DNA from: Rhizobium sp. FY34
Lineage (GTDB): Bacteria > Pseudomonadota > Alphaproteobacteria > Rhizobiales > Rhizobiaceae
Assembly: GCF_005222845.1 (NCBI RefSeq)
Contig: NZ_STFZ01000006.1
Location: 1 to 64,000 of the forward strand
Length of the DNA: 64,000 bases
Reading direction: 5' to 3'
Below are positions 51,836-61,219 of this stretch, piece by piece. How positions within the stretch are numbered: position 1 is the first letter of the stretch; each line of letters begins with the position of its first letter. The notes under the pieces were generated by a model. That model saw only the letters and a list, made by a program, of their open reading frames with translations. It was not told the origin of the DNA and made no database searches. Position numbers and translations under genes: made by a program.

Positions 51836-52627
51836 ATGTCGAGTGGAAAGACTGTGGCCAACTGGGCTATTCGAGGACTAGCAGTGCTCGCCGTCGCACT
51901 CGGTCTTGCATCGGAGCCGGCTTTGGCTGCGGAGAAGATCACGGTGTTTGCCGCGGCCAGCATGAAGACGGCACTCGATGCCGCTAATGCAGCCTATATG
52001 CAGGACACGGGGCAGGAGGTTGCCGCTTCCTATGCGGCAAGTTCAGCGCTGGCGCGGCAGGTGGAAGCCGGTGCGCCGGCGGATGTCTTCCTGTCTGCCG
52101 ATCTCGACTGGATGGACTATCTGGCGGAAAAACATCTCATAAAGCCGGAGACCCGCCGCAACCTCCTCTCCAATCGGATTGTGCTGATCGCGCCGAAGGA
52201 CAATGCCCGGCCGGTCGCGATCGCACCGGGCTTTGATCTCTCAGGCCTGCTGGGCGATGGCCGTCTTGCCATGGGCTCTGTCGAGAGCGTGCCGGCCGGA
52301 AAATATGGCAAGGCGGCACTGGAAAAGCTTGGCGTCTGGGACCGTGTTTCGGCAAGGGTCGCCGGTGCCGAAAATGTCCGCGCGGCGCTGGCGCTCGTCT
52401 CGCGCGGCGAAGCGCCCTATGGCATTGTTTATGAAACCGACGCGAAGGCCGATCTGGGCGTGGCGGTGGTCGGTCTCTTTCCGCAAGACAGCCATCCGCC
52501 GATCATCTATCCATTGGCGCAGTTGACCGCCTCGCAGAATTCCGGTGTCGCCGCCTATCTGCAGTTTCTATCGTCTGACAAGGCTGCCGATCTTTTCCGG
52601 CAGCAGGGCTTTACGGTTCTGAAATAG
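51836..52627 (+). CDS. modA: molybdate ABC transporter, substrate-binding protein
   Basis: A 263-residue periplasmic protein. The signal peptide runs to about residue 34 (ASEPALAA). ITVFAAASMKTALDA follows with the oxyanion-binding Ser, then YAASSALARQVEAGAPADVFLSADLDWMDYL, split near 68-98, and GSVESVPAGKYGKAAL near 150. ATG 51836 is chosen: AAGGAGAA lies seven bases upstream. It is the first gene of modABC. Confidence 0.93.
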   Translation: MSSGKTVANWAIRGLAVLAVALGLASEPALAAEKITVFAAASMKTALDAANAAYMQDTGQEVAASYAASSALARQVEAGAPADVFLSADLDWMDYLAEKHLIKPETRRNLLSNRIVLIAPKDNARPVAIAPGFDLSGLLGDGRLAMGSVESVPAGKYGKAALEKLGVWDRVSARVAGAENVRAALALVSRGEAPYGIVYETDAKADLGVAVVGLFPQDSHPPIIYPLAQLTASQNSGVAAYLQFLSSDKAADLFRQQGFTVLK

Positions 52628-52684
52628 GGTCATTCCTTGGCTGGGGCCGCGTTCGGTTTGGTCGTTTGAACGGATTGGTGTCTT

Positions 52685-53386
52685 GTGGGTGATCTGTCTC
52701 TCAGTGCGCAGGAATGGGCCGCGATTTCGCTCAGCCTCAAGGTGTCGCTGGTTGCGATGCTGGCCAGCCTGCCGTTTGGCATCGTGGTTGCCTATGTGCT
52801 GGCGCGCGGGCGTTTCTGGGGAAAGTCGCTGCTGAATGGCGTGGTGCATCTGCCGCTCATCCTGCCGCCGGTGGTGACGGGCTATGTGCTGCTGATCCTG
52901 TTTGGTCGGCGTGGACCGATCGGCGCTTTCCTCGCTGATAATTTCGGCATCGTCTTGTCCTTCCGCTGGACCGGGGCAGCCCTTGCCTGCGCCGTCATGG
53001 GTTTCCCGCTTCTGGTGCGCTCCATCCGGCTGTCGATCGAGGCGGTGGATCTGAAACTCGAGGAGGCCGCCGGCACGCTTGGTGCCTCGCGGGCTTTGGT
53101 GTTCCTCACCATCACCCTGCCGCTGATCCTGCCCGGCGTGCTGGCCGGCATGATCCTTTCCTTTGCCAAGGCCATGGGCGAGTTTGGCGCCACCATCACC
53201 TTCGTCTCCAATATTCCCGGTGAAACGCAGACCCTGTCTGCGGCCATCTACACCTTTACCCAGGTGCCCGGTGGCGATGCGGGGGCGCTGCGCCTCACCC
53301 TCATTGCTATCGCGATTTCCATGGCCGCACTTCTGGCCTCCGAAGCGCTGGCACATGTGGTGTCGAAAAGGATCAAGCCGCAATGA
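52685..53386 (+). CDS. modB: molybdate ABC transporter, permease
   Basis: A 233-residue permease with about five hydrophobic segments and the EAA loop [21 protein letters not shown] near residue 121-141. The start is GTG 52685 ([11 protein letters not shown]), in keeping with ModB N-termini. The gap to modA is 57 bases; the stop overlaps modC by four bases. Confidence 0.92.
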   Translation: MGDLSLSAQEWAAISLSLKVSLVAMLASLPFGIVVAYVLARGRFWGKSLLNGVVHLPLILPPVVTGYVLLILFGRRGPIGAFLADNFGIVLSFRWTGAALACAVMGFPLLVRSIRLSIEAVDLKLEEAAGTLGASRALVFLTITLPLILPGVLAGMILSFAKAMGEFGATITFVSNIPGETQTLSAAIYTFTQVPGGDAGALRLTLIAIAISMAALLASEALAHVVSKRIKPQ

Positions 53387-54453
53387 CGCTGACCGTCGAA
53401 ATCCGTCATCGGCAGGGTGATTTTACGCTTGATGTCGTCTTTCAGTCGGAAGGTGGGGTGACGGCGCTGTTCGGCCGTTCCGGCTCGGGCAAGACGTCGG
53501 TCCTGCGTATGCTCGGCGGCCTGACCAGGCCAAATGAGGGGCGGCTGGTGCTGGATGGCGAGGTGCTGTTTGACAGTGCGCGGGGCGTGAGCATTCCGCC
53601 TCATCGCCGCCGCTTTGGCTATGTCTTCCAGGAGCCACGCCTTTTTCCGCATCTGACCGTGCGCCAGAACCTGTTTTACGGCCACTGGTTTGCCGGGCGC
53701 GCCCGCACCGGTGCCAAGGAACCCTCGCGCATACTCGACATGCTGGGCATTGCCCATCTGGCTGAGCGGCGTCCCGGCAATCTGTCCGGCGGCGAGCAGC
53801 AGCGCGTATCGATCGGTCGCGCGCTTTTGTCGGCGCCGCGCATGCTGTTGATGGACGAGCCCCTGTCGGCGCTGGATGAGGCGCGCAAGGCCGAGATCCT
53901 GCCTTATCTCGAACGTTTGCGTGACGAACTGGACCTGCCGATCCTCTATGTCAGCCATTCGGTATCGGAAGTGGCGCGGCTGGCGGATCGTGTCGTGGTG
54001 CTGGCCGATGGCCGGGTGGAAGCGACCGGCAATGCAAGCAAAATTCTCGGTGCCGTGTCGCCAGCCACCGGTCGCGAAGCCGGCAGCGTTCTCTCGGGCC
54101 GCGTCACCGCGGTGGATGCCGCATCAGGCCTTGCCACCATCGGCCTGTCGGGCACGCAATTGGTTGTGCCGAAAGGCGCGCTTGAAATGGGCCGCGCGCT
54201 TCGGGTTCACATTCCGGCCCGCGAAGTGCTTCTGGCAACTGTGCGGCCGCAAGGTATCAGCGCGCTCAATGTGTTGGAAGGGACGATCCAGTCGATCAGT
54301 CTGACCGGTGACGGGGCGGCGGATATCCAGCTGGCCTGTGGCGGCGAATATGTTCAGGCCCGCCTGACCGCGCTTTCGGTGCAGCGTTTGCACATGGTGG
54401 TGGGAATGCCTGTGCATGCCATCATCAAGACCGTGGCGCTGGGTGTTCGCTGA
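53383..54453 (+). CDS. modC: molybdate ABC transporter, ATP-binding protein
   Basis: A 356-residue ATPase. Walker [10 protein letters not shown] lies near residue 30, signature [15 protein letters not shown] near 133 and Walker [13 protein letters not shown] near 154. A C-terminal MOP/TOBE domain (about 290-352), which binds molybdate in ModC, carries the [15 protein letters not shown] start. It completes modABC. Confidence 0.93.
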   Translation: MTLTVEIRHRQGDFTLDVVFQSEGGVTALFGRSGSGKTSVLRMLGGLTRPNEGRLVLDGEVLFDSARGVSIPPHRRRFGYVFQEPRLFPHLTVRQNLFYGHWFAGRARTGAKEPSRILDMLGIAHLAERRPGNLSGGEQQRVSIGRALLSAPRMLLMDEPLSALDEARKAEILPYLERLRDELDLPILYVSHSVSEVARLADRVVVLADGRVEATGNASKILGAVSPATGREAGSVLSGRVTAVDAASGLATIGLSGTQLVVPKGALEMGRALRVHIPAREVLLATVRPQGISALNVLEGTIQSISLTGDGAADIQLACGGEYVQARLTALSVQRLHMVVGMPVHAIIKTVALGVR

Positions 54454-54711
54454 TCGCGAAAACGTGACATCAAGCGCCTGCCTCAGTGCAGCATTCGATG
54501 ACTTTTCCATTTGACGCATGTCCCTTACAGGCATACGGCGGTCTGGCGCACGCATCGTGCGTCTTCCTATTCAAACCGACCCCCGAGGGGATCATGCCAG
54601 ACAACGATCATAGTCGATTGACCGCGCCACCTGTGGCGGCCGCGCAGAGCTGATCCTGATCGGCTTTCTCCGCGACCCGCTGCAGGCGGCCGGTCGATCT
54701 GGAGGTGAGCC
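54454..54711. other. 258-base leader before the DUF1003 gene with short hairpins
   Basis: No gene is seen. Several short stems occur in a row: GCACG/CGTGC around CAT near 54550-54562, CCCC/GGGG around CGA near 54582-54593, and CGCCAC/GTGGCG around CT near 54624-54638. GGAGG precedes the next start. I could not match it to a known riboswitch. Confidence 0.4.
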
Positions 54712-55194
54712 ATGAATGCAACCATCCGTTTTTTCGCTGAACAACTGCGCCGTCCGGGCGGTAGCAAGGACCCGAACGAAATTTTTGCCGAACGCTCGAC
54801 CTTTGGCGATCGCCTGGCTGACCGCGTTGCCGCCATTGGCGGTTCGTGGAACTTTATCATCGGCTTCACCCTGTTCCTGGTTGCCTGGGCAATCCTGAAT
54901 ACGGTGGTGCTGGCTGCCAACGCCTTCGATCCGTTTCCCTACATCTTCCTCAACCTGATGCTGTCGATGGTGGCCGCCCTTCAGGCGCCGGTGATCATGA
55001 TGAGCCAGAACCGCCAGGCAGCCAAGGATCGTCTGGCCGCCCGGCTGGATTATGAAACCAACCTGCGTGCCGAAGCAGAAATCGCCACGCTGCACGCCAA
55101 GGTCGATGCGCTGACGGGGGATATTGCCCTCCTGATCCGCATGCAGGTCTCGGAACAGAGTGATGAAACGGGCGTTGAGCCCGTATCGAACTGA
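54712..55194 (+). CDS. DUF1003 family membrane protein
   Basis: A 160-residue protein with two hydrophobic segments (about residues 46-68 and 75-98) and the DUF1003 pattern: FAERSTFGDRLADRVAAIGGSWNF, split from residue 25, then MLSMVAALQAPVIMMSQNRQAAKDR near 83-107. A helical C-terminal tail (LDYETNLRAEAEIATLHAKVDAL) is probably a coiled coil. The function is unknown. It is convergent with the modE-like gene and preceded by a long leader. Confidence 0.9.
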   Translation: MNATIRFFAEQLRRPGGSKDPNEIFAERSTFGDRLADRVAAIGGSWNFIIGFTLFLVAWAILNTVVLAANAFDPFPYIFLNLMLSMVAALQAPVIMMSQNRQAAKDRLAARLDYETNLRAEAEIATLHAKVDALTGDIALLIRMQVSEQSDETGVEPVSN

Positions 55195-55212
55195 GGGTGA
55201 CGGAGCCGGTGA

Positions 55213-55602
55213 TCAGTCCGGCTCTTTCTCCTGCCCTGGGGCGGAATGGCTTTGCTGAAGCCGAAGCCATTCCAGTTCGCCGGCCATGGCGGTTTCGGCC
55301 GCCTTTTCCATGGCCCGAAACCGGACAAGCAGTTCTTGGCCAAACGGGGTCAACTGCGCCCCGCCGCCCTGTTTTCCGCCGCGCTGGCTATCAACCGCAG
55401 GTTCAGTGAACATATGGTTCAGCTGATCGACCAACAGCCAGGCGCGACGATAGGACATATCCATGGCCCGGCCGGCGGCAGATATTGAGCCGGTATCGCG
55501 GATGTGCTCCATCAGCTCGATCTTGCCGCGACCGAGCCGGCTTCCGGGCGCAAAATCGATCCGCAGCACGATCCGGATCGGGTCTTTCTCGCAGGTTGGC
55601 AT
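55213..55602 (-). CDS. modE: ModE-like winged-helix regulator without molybdate domain
   Basis: A 129-residue DNA-binding protein equal to the N-terminal HTH domain of ModE: GRGKIELMEHIRDTGSISAAGRAMDMSYRRAWLLVDQLN, split near residues 24-62, and GGKQGGGAQLTPFGQELLVRF near 75-95. E. coli ModE is about 260 residues with two molybdate-binding MOP domains; none is present here. Its closeness to modABC suggests it binds the modA dyad. ATG 55602 is chosen by family match. Confidence 0.82.
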   Translation of the reverse strand: MPTCEKDPIRIVLRIDFAPGSRLGRGKIELMEHIRDTGSISAAGRAMDMSYRRAWLLVDQLNHMFTEPAVDSQRGGKQGGGAQLTPFGQELLVRFRAMEKAAETAMAGELEWLRLQQSHSAPGQEKEPD

Positions 55603-55760
55603 GGTGTGGCCTGTCTCCGTGCCGTTGCATTCACCTTCAGCATCTACCAAGACCGCCGGCAAATCCATAGAACCAAAAATGCTGCAATGCTTTCAATTGA
55701 CAACCTCATGTGATCGTCACAAGACTCGCGTATATTAGCCGCAAGCTTCGGGAGGACATG

Positions 55761-58700
55761 ATGTCTAAGCGTGCGTGGTTCGGTTTATCCGTTTTACTGG
55801 CCGGTCTTGTTCTGGGGCAGCCCCTCCAGGCGCAGCAATCCGACCGCCAGATCGAGACTGTCGAGGATAGCGACTATCTCGGCTTTGACCTGCGCACGGT
55901 GAAGAACGTGACCCAGGCTCAGTGCGAAACCGCCTGCATCGGTGACCGTTCCTGCCGGGCCTTTACCTTCAACGTAAAGGCGAAATGGTGTTTCCTCAAA
56001 TCCGACTATAGTCAGCTGAATGATTTTCCCGGCGCCGTGGCCGGCAAGATTGTCACATCCGCAGCCGATCCGGATATTGGCGCGGCCGAACGGCTGGCCT
56101 TCCTTGCCCCCGAGGTGAAAACGCAGGCGGATGCGCTCTATGACGGGTTGGACATGCCGGCGGGTTTCGAGGGCCAGGGGCTGGAGAGCCTGAAGGCCTC
56201 GGCACAGCTTGATATCATCAATGGCGATATTCCCGGTGCGCTCAATGCCTTGACCGGTGCGCTCTTTGTCGAACCGGATGATGCGACGCTGTGGATCGAG
56301 ATGGCTCGCGCCGCCGGCACCATCCGCGGTGATGCGGACTATGTGACGAAATCCCTGTTGGCTGCCATCAATGGCTATGATGTTTCTCGCACCGCGCCAC
56401 TGCGCGCCGATGCCTTGGCGCAGATCGGCGAGGCGCTGGAGGCCCAGGAGAATCATCGCGGTGCCATCAACGCTTTCTCGGCAAGCCTTGATTTTGTGGC
56501 GTCAAAGACGGTGCAGGCGCGGCTGAACAGCCTTCGCGAGCGCTGGGGCTTCCGGGTGCTGGAACATAGCGTCGATGCCGACAGCATCAACCCGCGCGCC
56601 TGCGTGCAGTTTTCCGAAACGCTGGTGAAGGGCACGGATTATACGCCTTTCGTGACGTTGAACGGTGCCGCGCCCAAGGCGCTGGAAGCCAAGGACAAGC
56701 AGATCTGCGTCGAGGGCCTGACGCATGGCGAGCGCTACCGGCTGACGCTGCGGCGTGGCCTTCCCTCGTCTGTCGATGAAGTGCTGCAGGCCACTGTCGA
56801 TCTCGACATCTATATCAAGGATCGCTCGCCCGCCGTGCGCTTTACCGGTGACAGTTTCGTTCTGCCTTCGACGGCACGGCGCGGCATTCCGCTTGTTTCG
56901 GTGAATACCACCAGTGCCAATCTCAAGCTTTTCCGCATTGGTGACCGCAATATCGCGCCGCTGATGACCAATTCGCAATTTCTCACCCAGATGGACGGCT
57001 ATTCGGCCGACCAGATCGAGGAAACCAATGGCGAGCTTGTCTGGCAGGGGTCGATCGACATTGCCCAGGACGTCAATAAGGATGTGGTGACGAGCTTCCC
57101 GGTCGATGAGGTGCTGCCCAAGCGCAAGCCCGGCGTCTATGTGCTGACGGCAACGTCTGGCACCGGCAATGTCAATGAATGGGATAACCGCGCCACCCAG
57201 TGGTTCGTGGTTTCCGATCTTGGTCTTTCCACCTATGCCGGCACGGATGGTTTGAACGTCTTCGTGCGGTCGCTGGCAAGCGCCGAACCGGCCTCCGGTA
57301 TTACGCTGCAGCTTCTGGCCAAGAACAACGAGGTTCTGGGGCAGGCAGTTACGGATGCATCCGGTCGCGCCACCTTCAGCGCCGGCCTGATCCGCGGAAC
57401 GGCGTCCATGGTGCCGGCTGTGCTGACGGCTGCCAAGGGCGAGGAGGATTATGTTTTCCTCGATATGACGCGCGCCGGTTTCGATCTGTCGGATCGCGGC
57501 GTGACCGGCAGGCCGGCCCCCGGTGCCATCGATATCTATGCCTGGACCGAGCGTGGCATCTACCGGCCCGGCGAAACGGTGCATGCGGCGCTGCTCGCCC
57601 GCAATAGCGAGGCCGGTGCCATCGACAACCTGCCGCTCACCTTCGTTTTCCTGCGTCCGGATGGCGTGGAGGACCGGTGGATGTCGGGCAGTGGCACGCT
57701 TGGCGGCTATACGGTCGATCTGCCGGTGCAGGACAGCGCCATGCGCGGTACCTGGACCATGCAGGTGTTTACCGATCCCAAGGGATCGCCGATTGCCGAG
57801 AAGCGCTTCCTGATCGATGATTTCGTGCCGGACCGTATCGAGTTTGATCTTGCAAGCGAAAATACGGAGATTGTCGTTGGCGACGATGTGCCGGTGACGG
57901 TGGATGGTCGCTATCTCTATGGCGCGCCGGCCGCGGGCTTGAGCCTTGAGGGCGAGATCGTGTTGAAGCGCACCCGCACCCGCGAGGCCTTCCAGGGCTA
58001 TGTCTTCGGTCTGGCCGACGAAGAGGCCTCCGAGGCCGAGCGTCTGCCGCTCGAAGGGCTGGACGTGCTGGACGCAGATGGCAAGACCAGCTTTGATGGT
58101 GGGCTAACCGAGCTTGCCTATACGACACAGCTGACCGATGCCGAGATCGTCGTGCGTCTGAAGGAAGGCGGCGGCCGGGCCGTGGAGCGCATCCTGAAGC
58201 TTCCAGTGCGCGCCGATGGTCCCCGCATCGGTATCAAGCCGGAATTTTCCGGCGAACTGGCTGAAAATTCCATCGGCAATTTCAATGTCATCATGATTGG
58301 CGAAAATGCCCAGCGCCAGCCGGCCAAGGGTCTGACCTGGAAACTGGTGAAGATCGAGCGGGACTATCAATGGTATCGCGAGGGCAGTTCCTGGCGCTAT
58401 GAGGCGGTCAATCGCACCAAGCAGGTGGCCAATGGCACGCTGAATGTGGTCGCCGCCGACGGCGGCAAACTGGCCGTGCCCGTCCAATGGGGGCGCTACC
58501 GGCTGGAGGTGACAAGTCCTGATCCGGATGGCCCAGCCAGCAGCGTGGAATTTGACGCCGGCTGGTTCGTCACCGCAAGTTCCACCGAAACGCCGGATGC
58601 GCTGGAAGTGGCGCTTGACAAACAAAGCTACAAGATCGGAGAAACGGCCAAGTTGAAGGTCTCCTCGCGCTATGCCGGCCAGCTGATGGTGATGAGCGGC

Positions 58701-61214
58701 GCCGAGCGGGTGATTGCCGTGCAAAACATTGCCCTCAGTGAGACGGGCGGCGAAGTGGCCATTCCCGTCACGGAAGACTTCGGCGCCGGTGCCTATGTGA
58801 CGGCAACGCTCTACCGGCCCGGCAATGCACAAGAGAGCCGCATGCCGATGCGCGCCATCGGCATTACCTGGTTGAAGGTCGATCCGGAAAGCCGGGACCT
58901 GGTGGTGAACCTGACGGCGCCGGAAAAGACGCTGCCGCGCCAGCCGCTGGAGATTGCCCTTGCCGTTCAAGGGGCGGGTGCCAATGAAGAGGCCTATGTG
59001 ACGGTGGCCGCTGTGGATGTCGGCATCCTCAACCTGACCCGCTACGAGCCGCCGGCACCGGACAACTGGTATTTTGGCCAGCGGCGCCTGGGGCTTGAGA
59101 TCCGTGATCTTTACGGACGCCTGATCGATGGGTCGCTCGGCGCGACCGGTCGGCTGCGCACCGGCGGTGATGGCGGAAGCACTGCCCTGCAGGGAAGCCC
59201 GCCCAAGGAAAAGCTGGTGGCCTTCTTCACCGGCCCGGTAAAGCTGGACGGCGAGGGCAAGGCCCGCGTCTCCTTCGATATTCCGCAGTTTAACGGCACT
59301 GTGCGCGTCATGGCGGTTGTCTGGACGAAAAGCGGCGTGGGTCATGGCACGAAGGATGTGGTGATCCGCGATCCGGTGGTGCTGACGGCAAGCTTGCCGC
59401 GCTTCCTCGCACCGGGTGATGAGGCAAGCCTGCGCCTCGACATTGCCAATACCGATGCGCCTGCCGGCGACTACCAGCTGGCGGTGACGACGAATGCTTT
59501 TGTCGGCACCGAAGAGGCGCGCGCGACCCGCAGCATTCGGCTGGAGGCCGGGGCAAAGCATACGGTTCGCCTGCCGATCCGCGGCATCCGTCCGGGCGAT
59601 GGCTCCGTGACGCTGACGCTATCGGGCAATGGCATCGGGTCGCTGCAGCAGCGTCTTGATCTTCCGGTGCGCCCGGCGGTTCTGCCGGTGACGGAACGGC
59701 GTGTTCTGGCGCTCGCTCCCGGACAGAGCCTGACCGTGGATGGCAATCTGCTGGCCGATGCGCAGCTTGCCGGCGCATCCGTGGCGCTCAGCGTGACGCG
59801 CTCTGCCGATTTCGACATTCCGGCGCTTCTGATGTCGCTCGACCGCTACCCTTATGGCTGCGCCGAGCAGACAACAAGCCGGGCCCTGCCACTTCTCTAT
59901 CTGTCGGAACTGTCGAAACAGAATGGCGTGGCGGATGATCCGGCGGTCAAGACCCGCATACAGGAGGCGATCCATCGCGTGTTGTCCTACCAGTCATCGG
60001 CGGGAAGTTTTGGCCTTTGGGGGCCAGGCTCCGGCGATCGCTGGCTCGATGCCTATGTAACGGACTTCCTCACCCGGTCACGCGAACAGGGATATGACGT
60101 GCCAGAACAGGCGCTGGTGCAGGCGCTTGAGAACCTGCAGAACGCGCTCGCCTATGACGTCAATATCCGCGATCAGGGCAGTTCGGTCGCCTATACGCTC
60201 TATGTGCTGGCCCGCAATCGCAAGGCTTCGATCAGTGACCTGCGCTATTATGCCGATACGATGCTGAATGATTTCCCAACGCCGCTGTCCAAGGCGCATC
60301 TGGCCGCTGCTCTTTCGCTCTATGGTGATGCGCAGCGGTCGAAAACGGTGTTTGCCTCGGCGCTGCAGATGACCGAACAGTCGGTCGTCACGCCGGTCAG
60401 CCTGTCTCGTTCCGATTATGGCTCGCAATTGCGCGATGGCGCAGCGGTTCTGGCGCTTGCTGCCGAAAGCCGCCCTGTGCCGGCAGTCGTTCCGCAACTG
60501 GCCTCTGTTGTGGCCAAGGAGTGGCGCGCCAAGCGCCACACCAGCACGCAGGAACAAGTCTGGATGCTGCTGGCCGCCCGTGCCCTGCAAAAGGGTGACG
60601 ATGGGCTGAAGGTGGAGGTGGGCGGTCAGGTGACGACCGGTCGTTATGACCAGCGGCTGAGCGGTGACGATCTGCTGGCAAGCCCGGTCACGCTCACCAA
60701 TCGGTCAACCGATCCGGTGTCTGCCGTGGTCACGACGATAGCAACACCCAGCCAGCCGCTGCCGGCGGGCGGTGATGGATTCGGGATCTCCCGCGCCTAT
60801 TACACGATGGAGGGCGAGGAGGTGAGCGTCAGCGAGGTTGAGCAGAACCAGCGTTATGTGGTGGTGCTGACGGTGAACGAGAGCAATGCCTGGGCCTCGC
60901 GCATCCTAGTTCAGGACCTGTTGCCCGCCGGGTTCGAGATCGACAATCCAAGCCTGGTCGACAGCGCCCAGCTTGCCAATTTCGAATGGGTGGGTGAGGT
61001 GCAGGCGGCCCATACGGAATTCCGCAACGACCGCTTTGTGGCAGCCTTCGATCGCAGCGAGGGCGACAATCGCGAATTCATGCTGGCCTATGTGGTGCGT
61101 GCGGTCACCCCCGGCACCTATGATCATCCGGCAGCCAGCGTGGAAGATATGTACCGGCCGCAGCTTTCGGCCCGCACGGCCAGTGGCCGCATGCAGGTGC
61201 AGGAAGCGCAGTAA
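55761..61214 (+). CDS. bacterial alpha-2-macroglobulin with PAN/Apple domain
   Basis: A 1817-residue periplasmic protease trap. The signal peptide ends near residue 24 (GQPLQA). A PAN/Apple-like domain with four Cys (QCETACIGDRSCRAFTF, KWCFLKSD) lies at about 32-84. Macroglobulin-type beta domains and the A2M family core follow. The thioester motif GCAEQ is intact (Cys1367, Gln1370) in YPYGCAEQTTSRALP. There is no lipobox. It is five bases upstream of pbpC, the usual partner, as in E. coli yfhM-pbpC. ATG 55761 has GGAGG at five bases; ATG 55758 is closer and less favourable. Confidence 0.92.
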   Translation: MSKRAWFGLSVLLAGLVLGQPLQAQQSDRQIETVEDSDYLGFDLRTVKNVTQAQCETACIGDRSCRAFTFNVKAKWCFLKSDYSQLNDFPGAVAGKIVTSAADPDIGAAERLAFLAPEVKTQADALYDGLDMPAGFEGQGLESLKASAQLDIINGDIPGALNALTGALFVEPDDATLWIEMARAAGTIRGDADYVTKSLLAAINGYDVSRTAPLRADALAQIGEALEAQENHRGAINAFSASLDFVASKTVQARLNSLRERWGFRVLEHSVDADSINPRACVQFSETLVKGTDYTPFVTLNGAAPKALEAKDKQICVEGLTHGERYRLTLRRGLPSSVDEVLQATVDLDIYIKDRSPAVRFTGDSFVLPSTARRGIPLVSVNTTSANLKLFRIGDRNIAPLMTNSQFLTQMDGYSADQIEETNGELVWQGSIDIAQDVNKDVVTSFPVDEVLPKRKPGVYVLTATSGTGNVNEWDNRATQWFVVSDLGLSTYAGTDGLNVFVRSLASAEPASGITLQLLAKNNEVLGQAVTDASGRATFSAGLIRGTASMVPAVLTAAKGEEDYVFLDMTRAGFDLSDRGVTGRPAPGAIDIYAWTERGIYRPGETVHAALLARNSEAGAIDNLPLTFVFLRPDGVEDRWMSGSGTLGGYTVDLPVQDSAMRGTWTMQVFTDPKGSPIAEKRFLIDDFVPDRIEFDLASENTEIVVGDDVPVTVDGRYLYGAPAAGLSLEGEIVLKRTRTREAFQGYVFGLADEEASEAERLPLEGLDVLDADGKTSFDGGLTELAYTTQLTDAEIVVRLKEGGGRAVERILKLPVRADGPRIGIKPEFSGELAENSIGNFNVIMIGENAQRQPAKGLTWKLVKIERDYQWYREGSSWRYEAVNRTKQVANGTLNVVAADGGKLAVPVQWGRYRLEVTSPDPDGPASSVEFDAGWFVTASSTETPDALEVALDKQSYKIGETAKLKVSSRYAGQLMVMSGAERVIAVQNIALSETGGEVAIPVTEDFGAGAYVTATLYRPGNAQESRMPMRAIGITWLKVDPESRDLVVNLTAPEKTLPRQPLEIALAVQGAGANEEAYVTVAAVDVGILNLTRYEPPAPDNWYFGQRRLGLEIRDLYGRLIDGSLGATGRLRTGGDGGSTALQGSPPKEKLVAFFTGPVKLDGEGKARVSFDIPQFNGTVRVMAVVWTKSGVGHGTKDVVIRDPVVLTASLPRFLAPGDEASLRLDIANTDAPAGDYQLAVTTNAFVGTEEARATRSIRLEAGAKHTVRLPIRGIRPGDGSVTLTLSGNGIGSLQQRLDLPVRPAVLPVTERRVLALAPGQSLTVDGNLLADAQLAGASVALSVTRSADFDIPALLMSLDRYPYGCAEQTTSRALPLLYLSELSKQNGVADDPAVKTRIQEAIHRVLSYQSSAGSFGLWGPGSGDRWLDAYVTDFLTRSREQGYDVPEQALVQALENLQNALAYDVNIRDQGSSVAYTLYVLARNRKASISDLRYYADTMLNDFPTPLSKAHLAAALSLYGDAQRSKTVFASALQMTEQSVVTPVSLSRSDYGSQLRDGAAVLALAAESRPVPAVVPQLASVVAKEWRAKRHTSTQEQVWMLLAARALQKGDDGLKVEVGGQVTTGRYDQRLSGDDLLASPVTLTNRSTDPVSAVVTTIATPSQPLPAGGDGFGISRAYYTMEGEEVSVSEVEQNQRYVVVLTVNESNAWASRILVQDLLPAGFEIDNPSLVDSAQLANFEWVGEVQAAHTEFRNDRFVAAFDRSEGDNREFMLAYVVRAVTPGTYDHPAASVEDMYRPQLSARTASGRMQVQEAQ

Positions 61215-61219
61215 AGCCG

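Noticed and set aside
51700..51836. Molybdenum-cofactor riboswitch before modA
   Set aside because: The structure is a symmetric DNA dyad over the likely promoter, not the multi-stem Moco RNA fold, and it ends 15 bases before the start codon.
54454..54711. mini-ykkC or similar riboswitch before the DUF1003 gene
   Set aside because: The paired ACGR-loop hairpins of mini-ykkC are not found; only generic short stems are seen.
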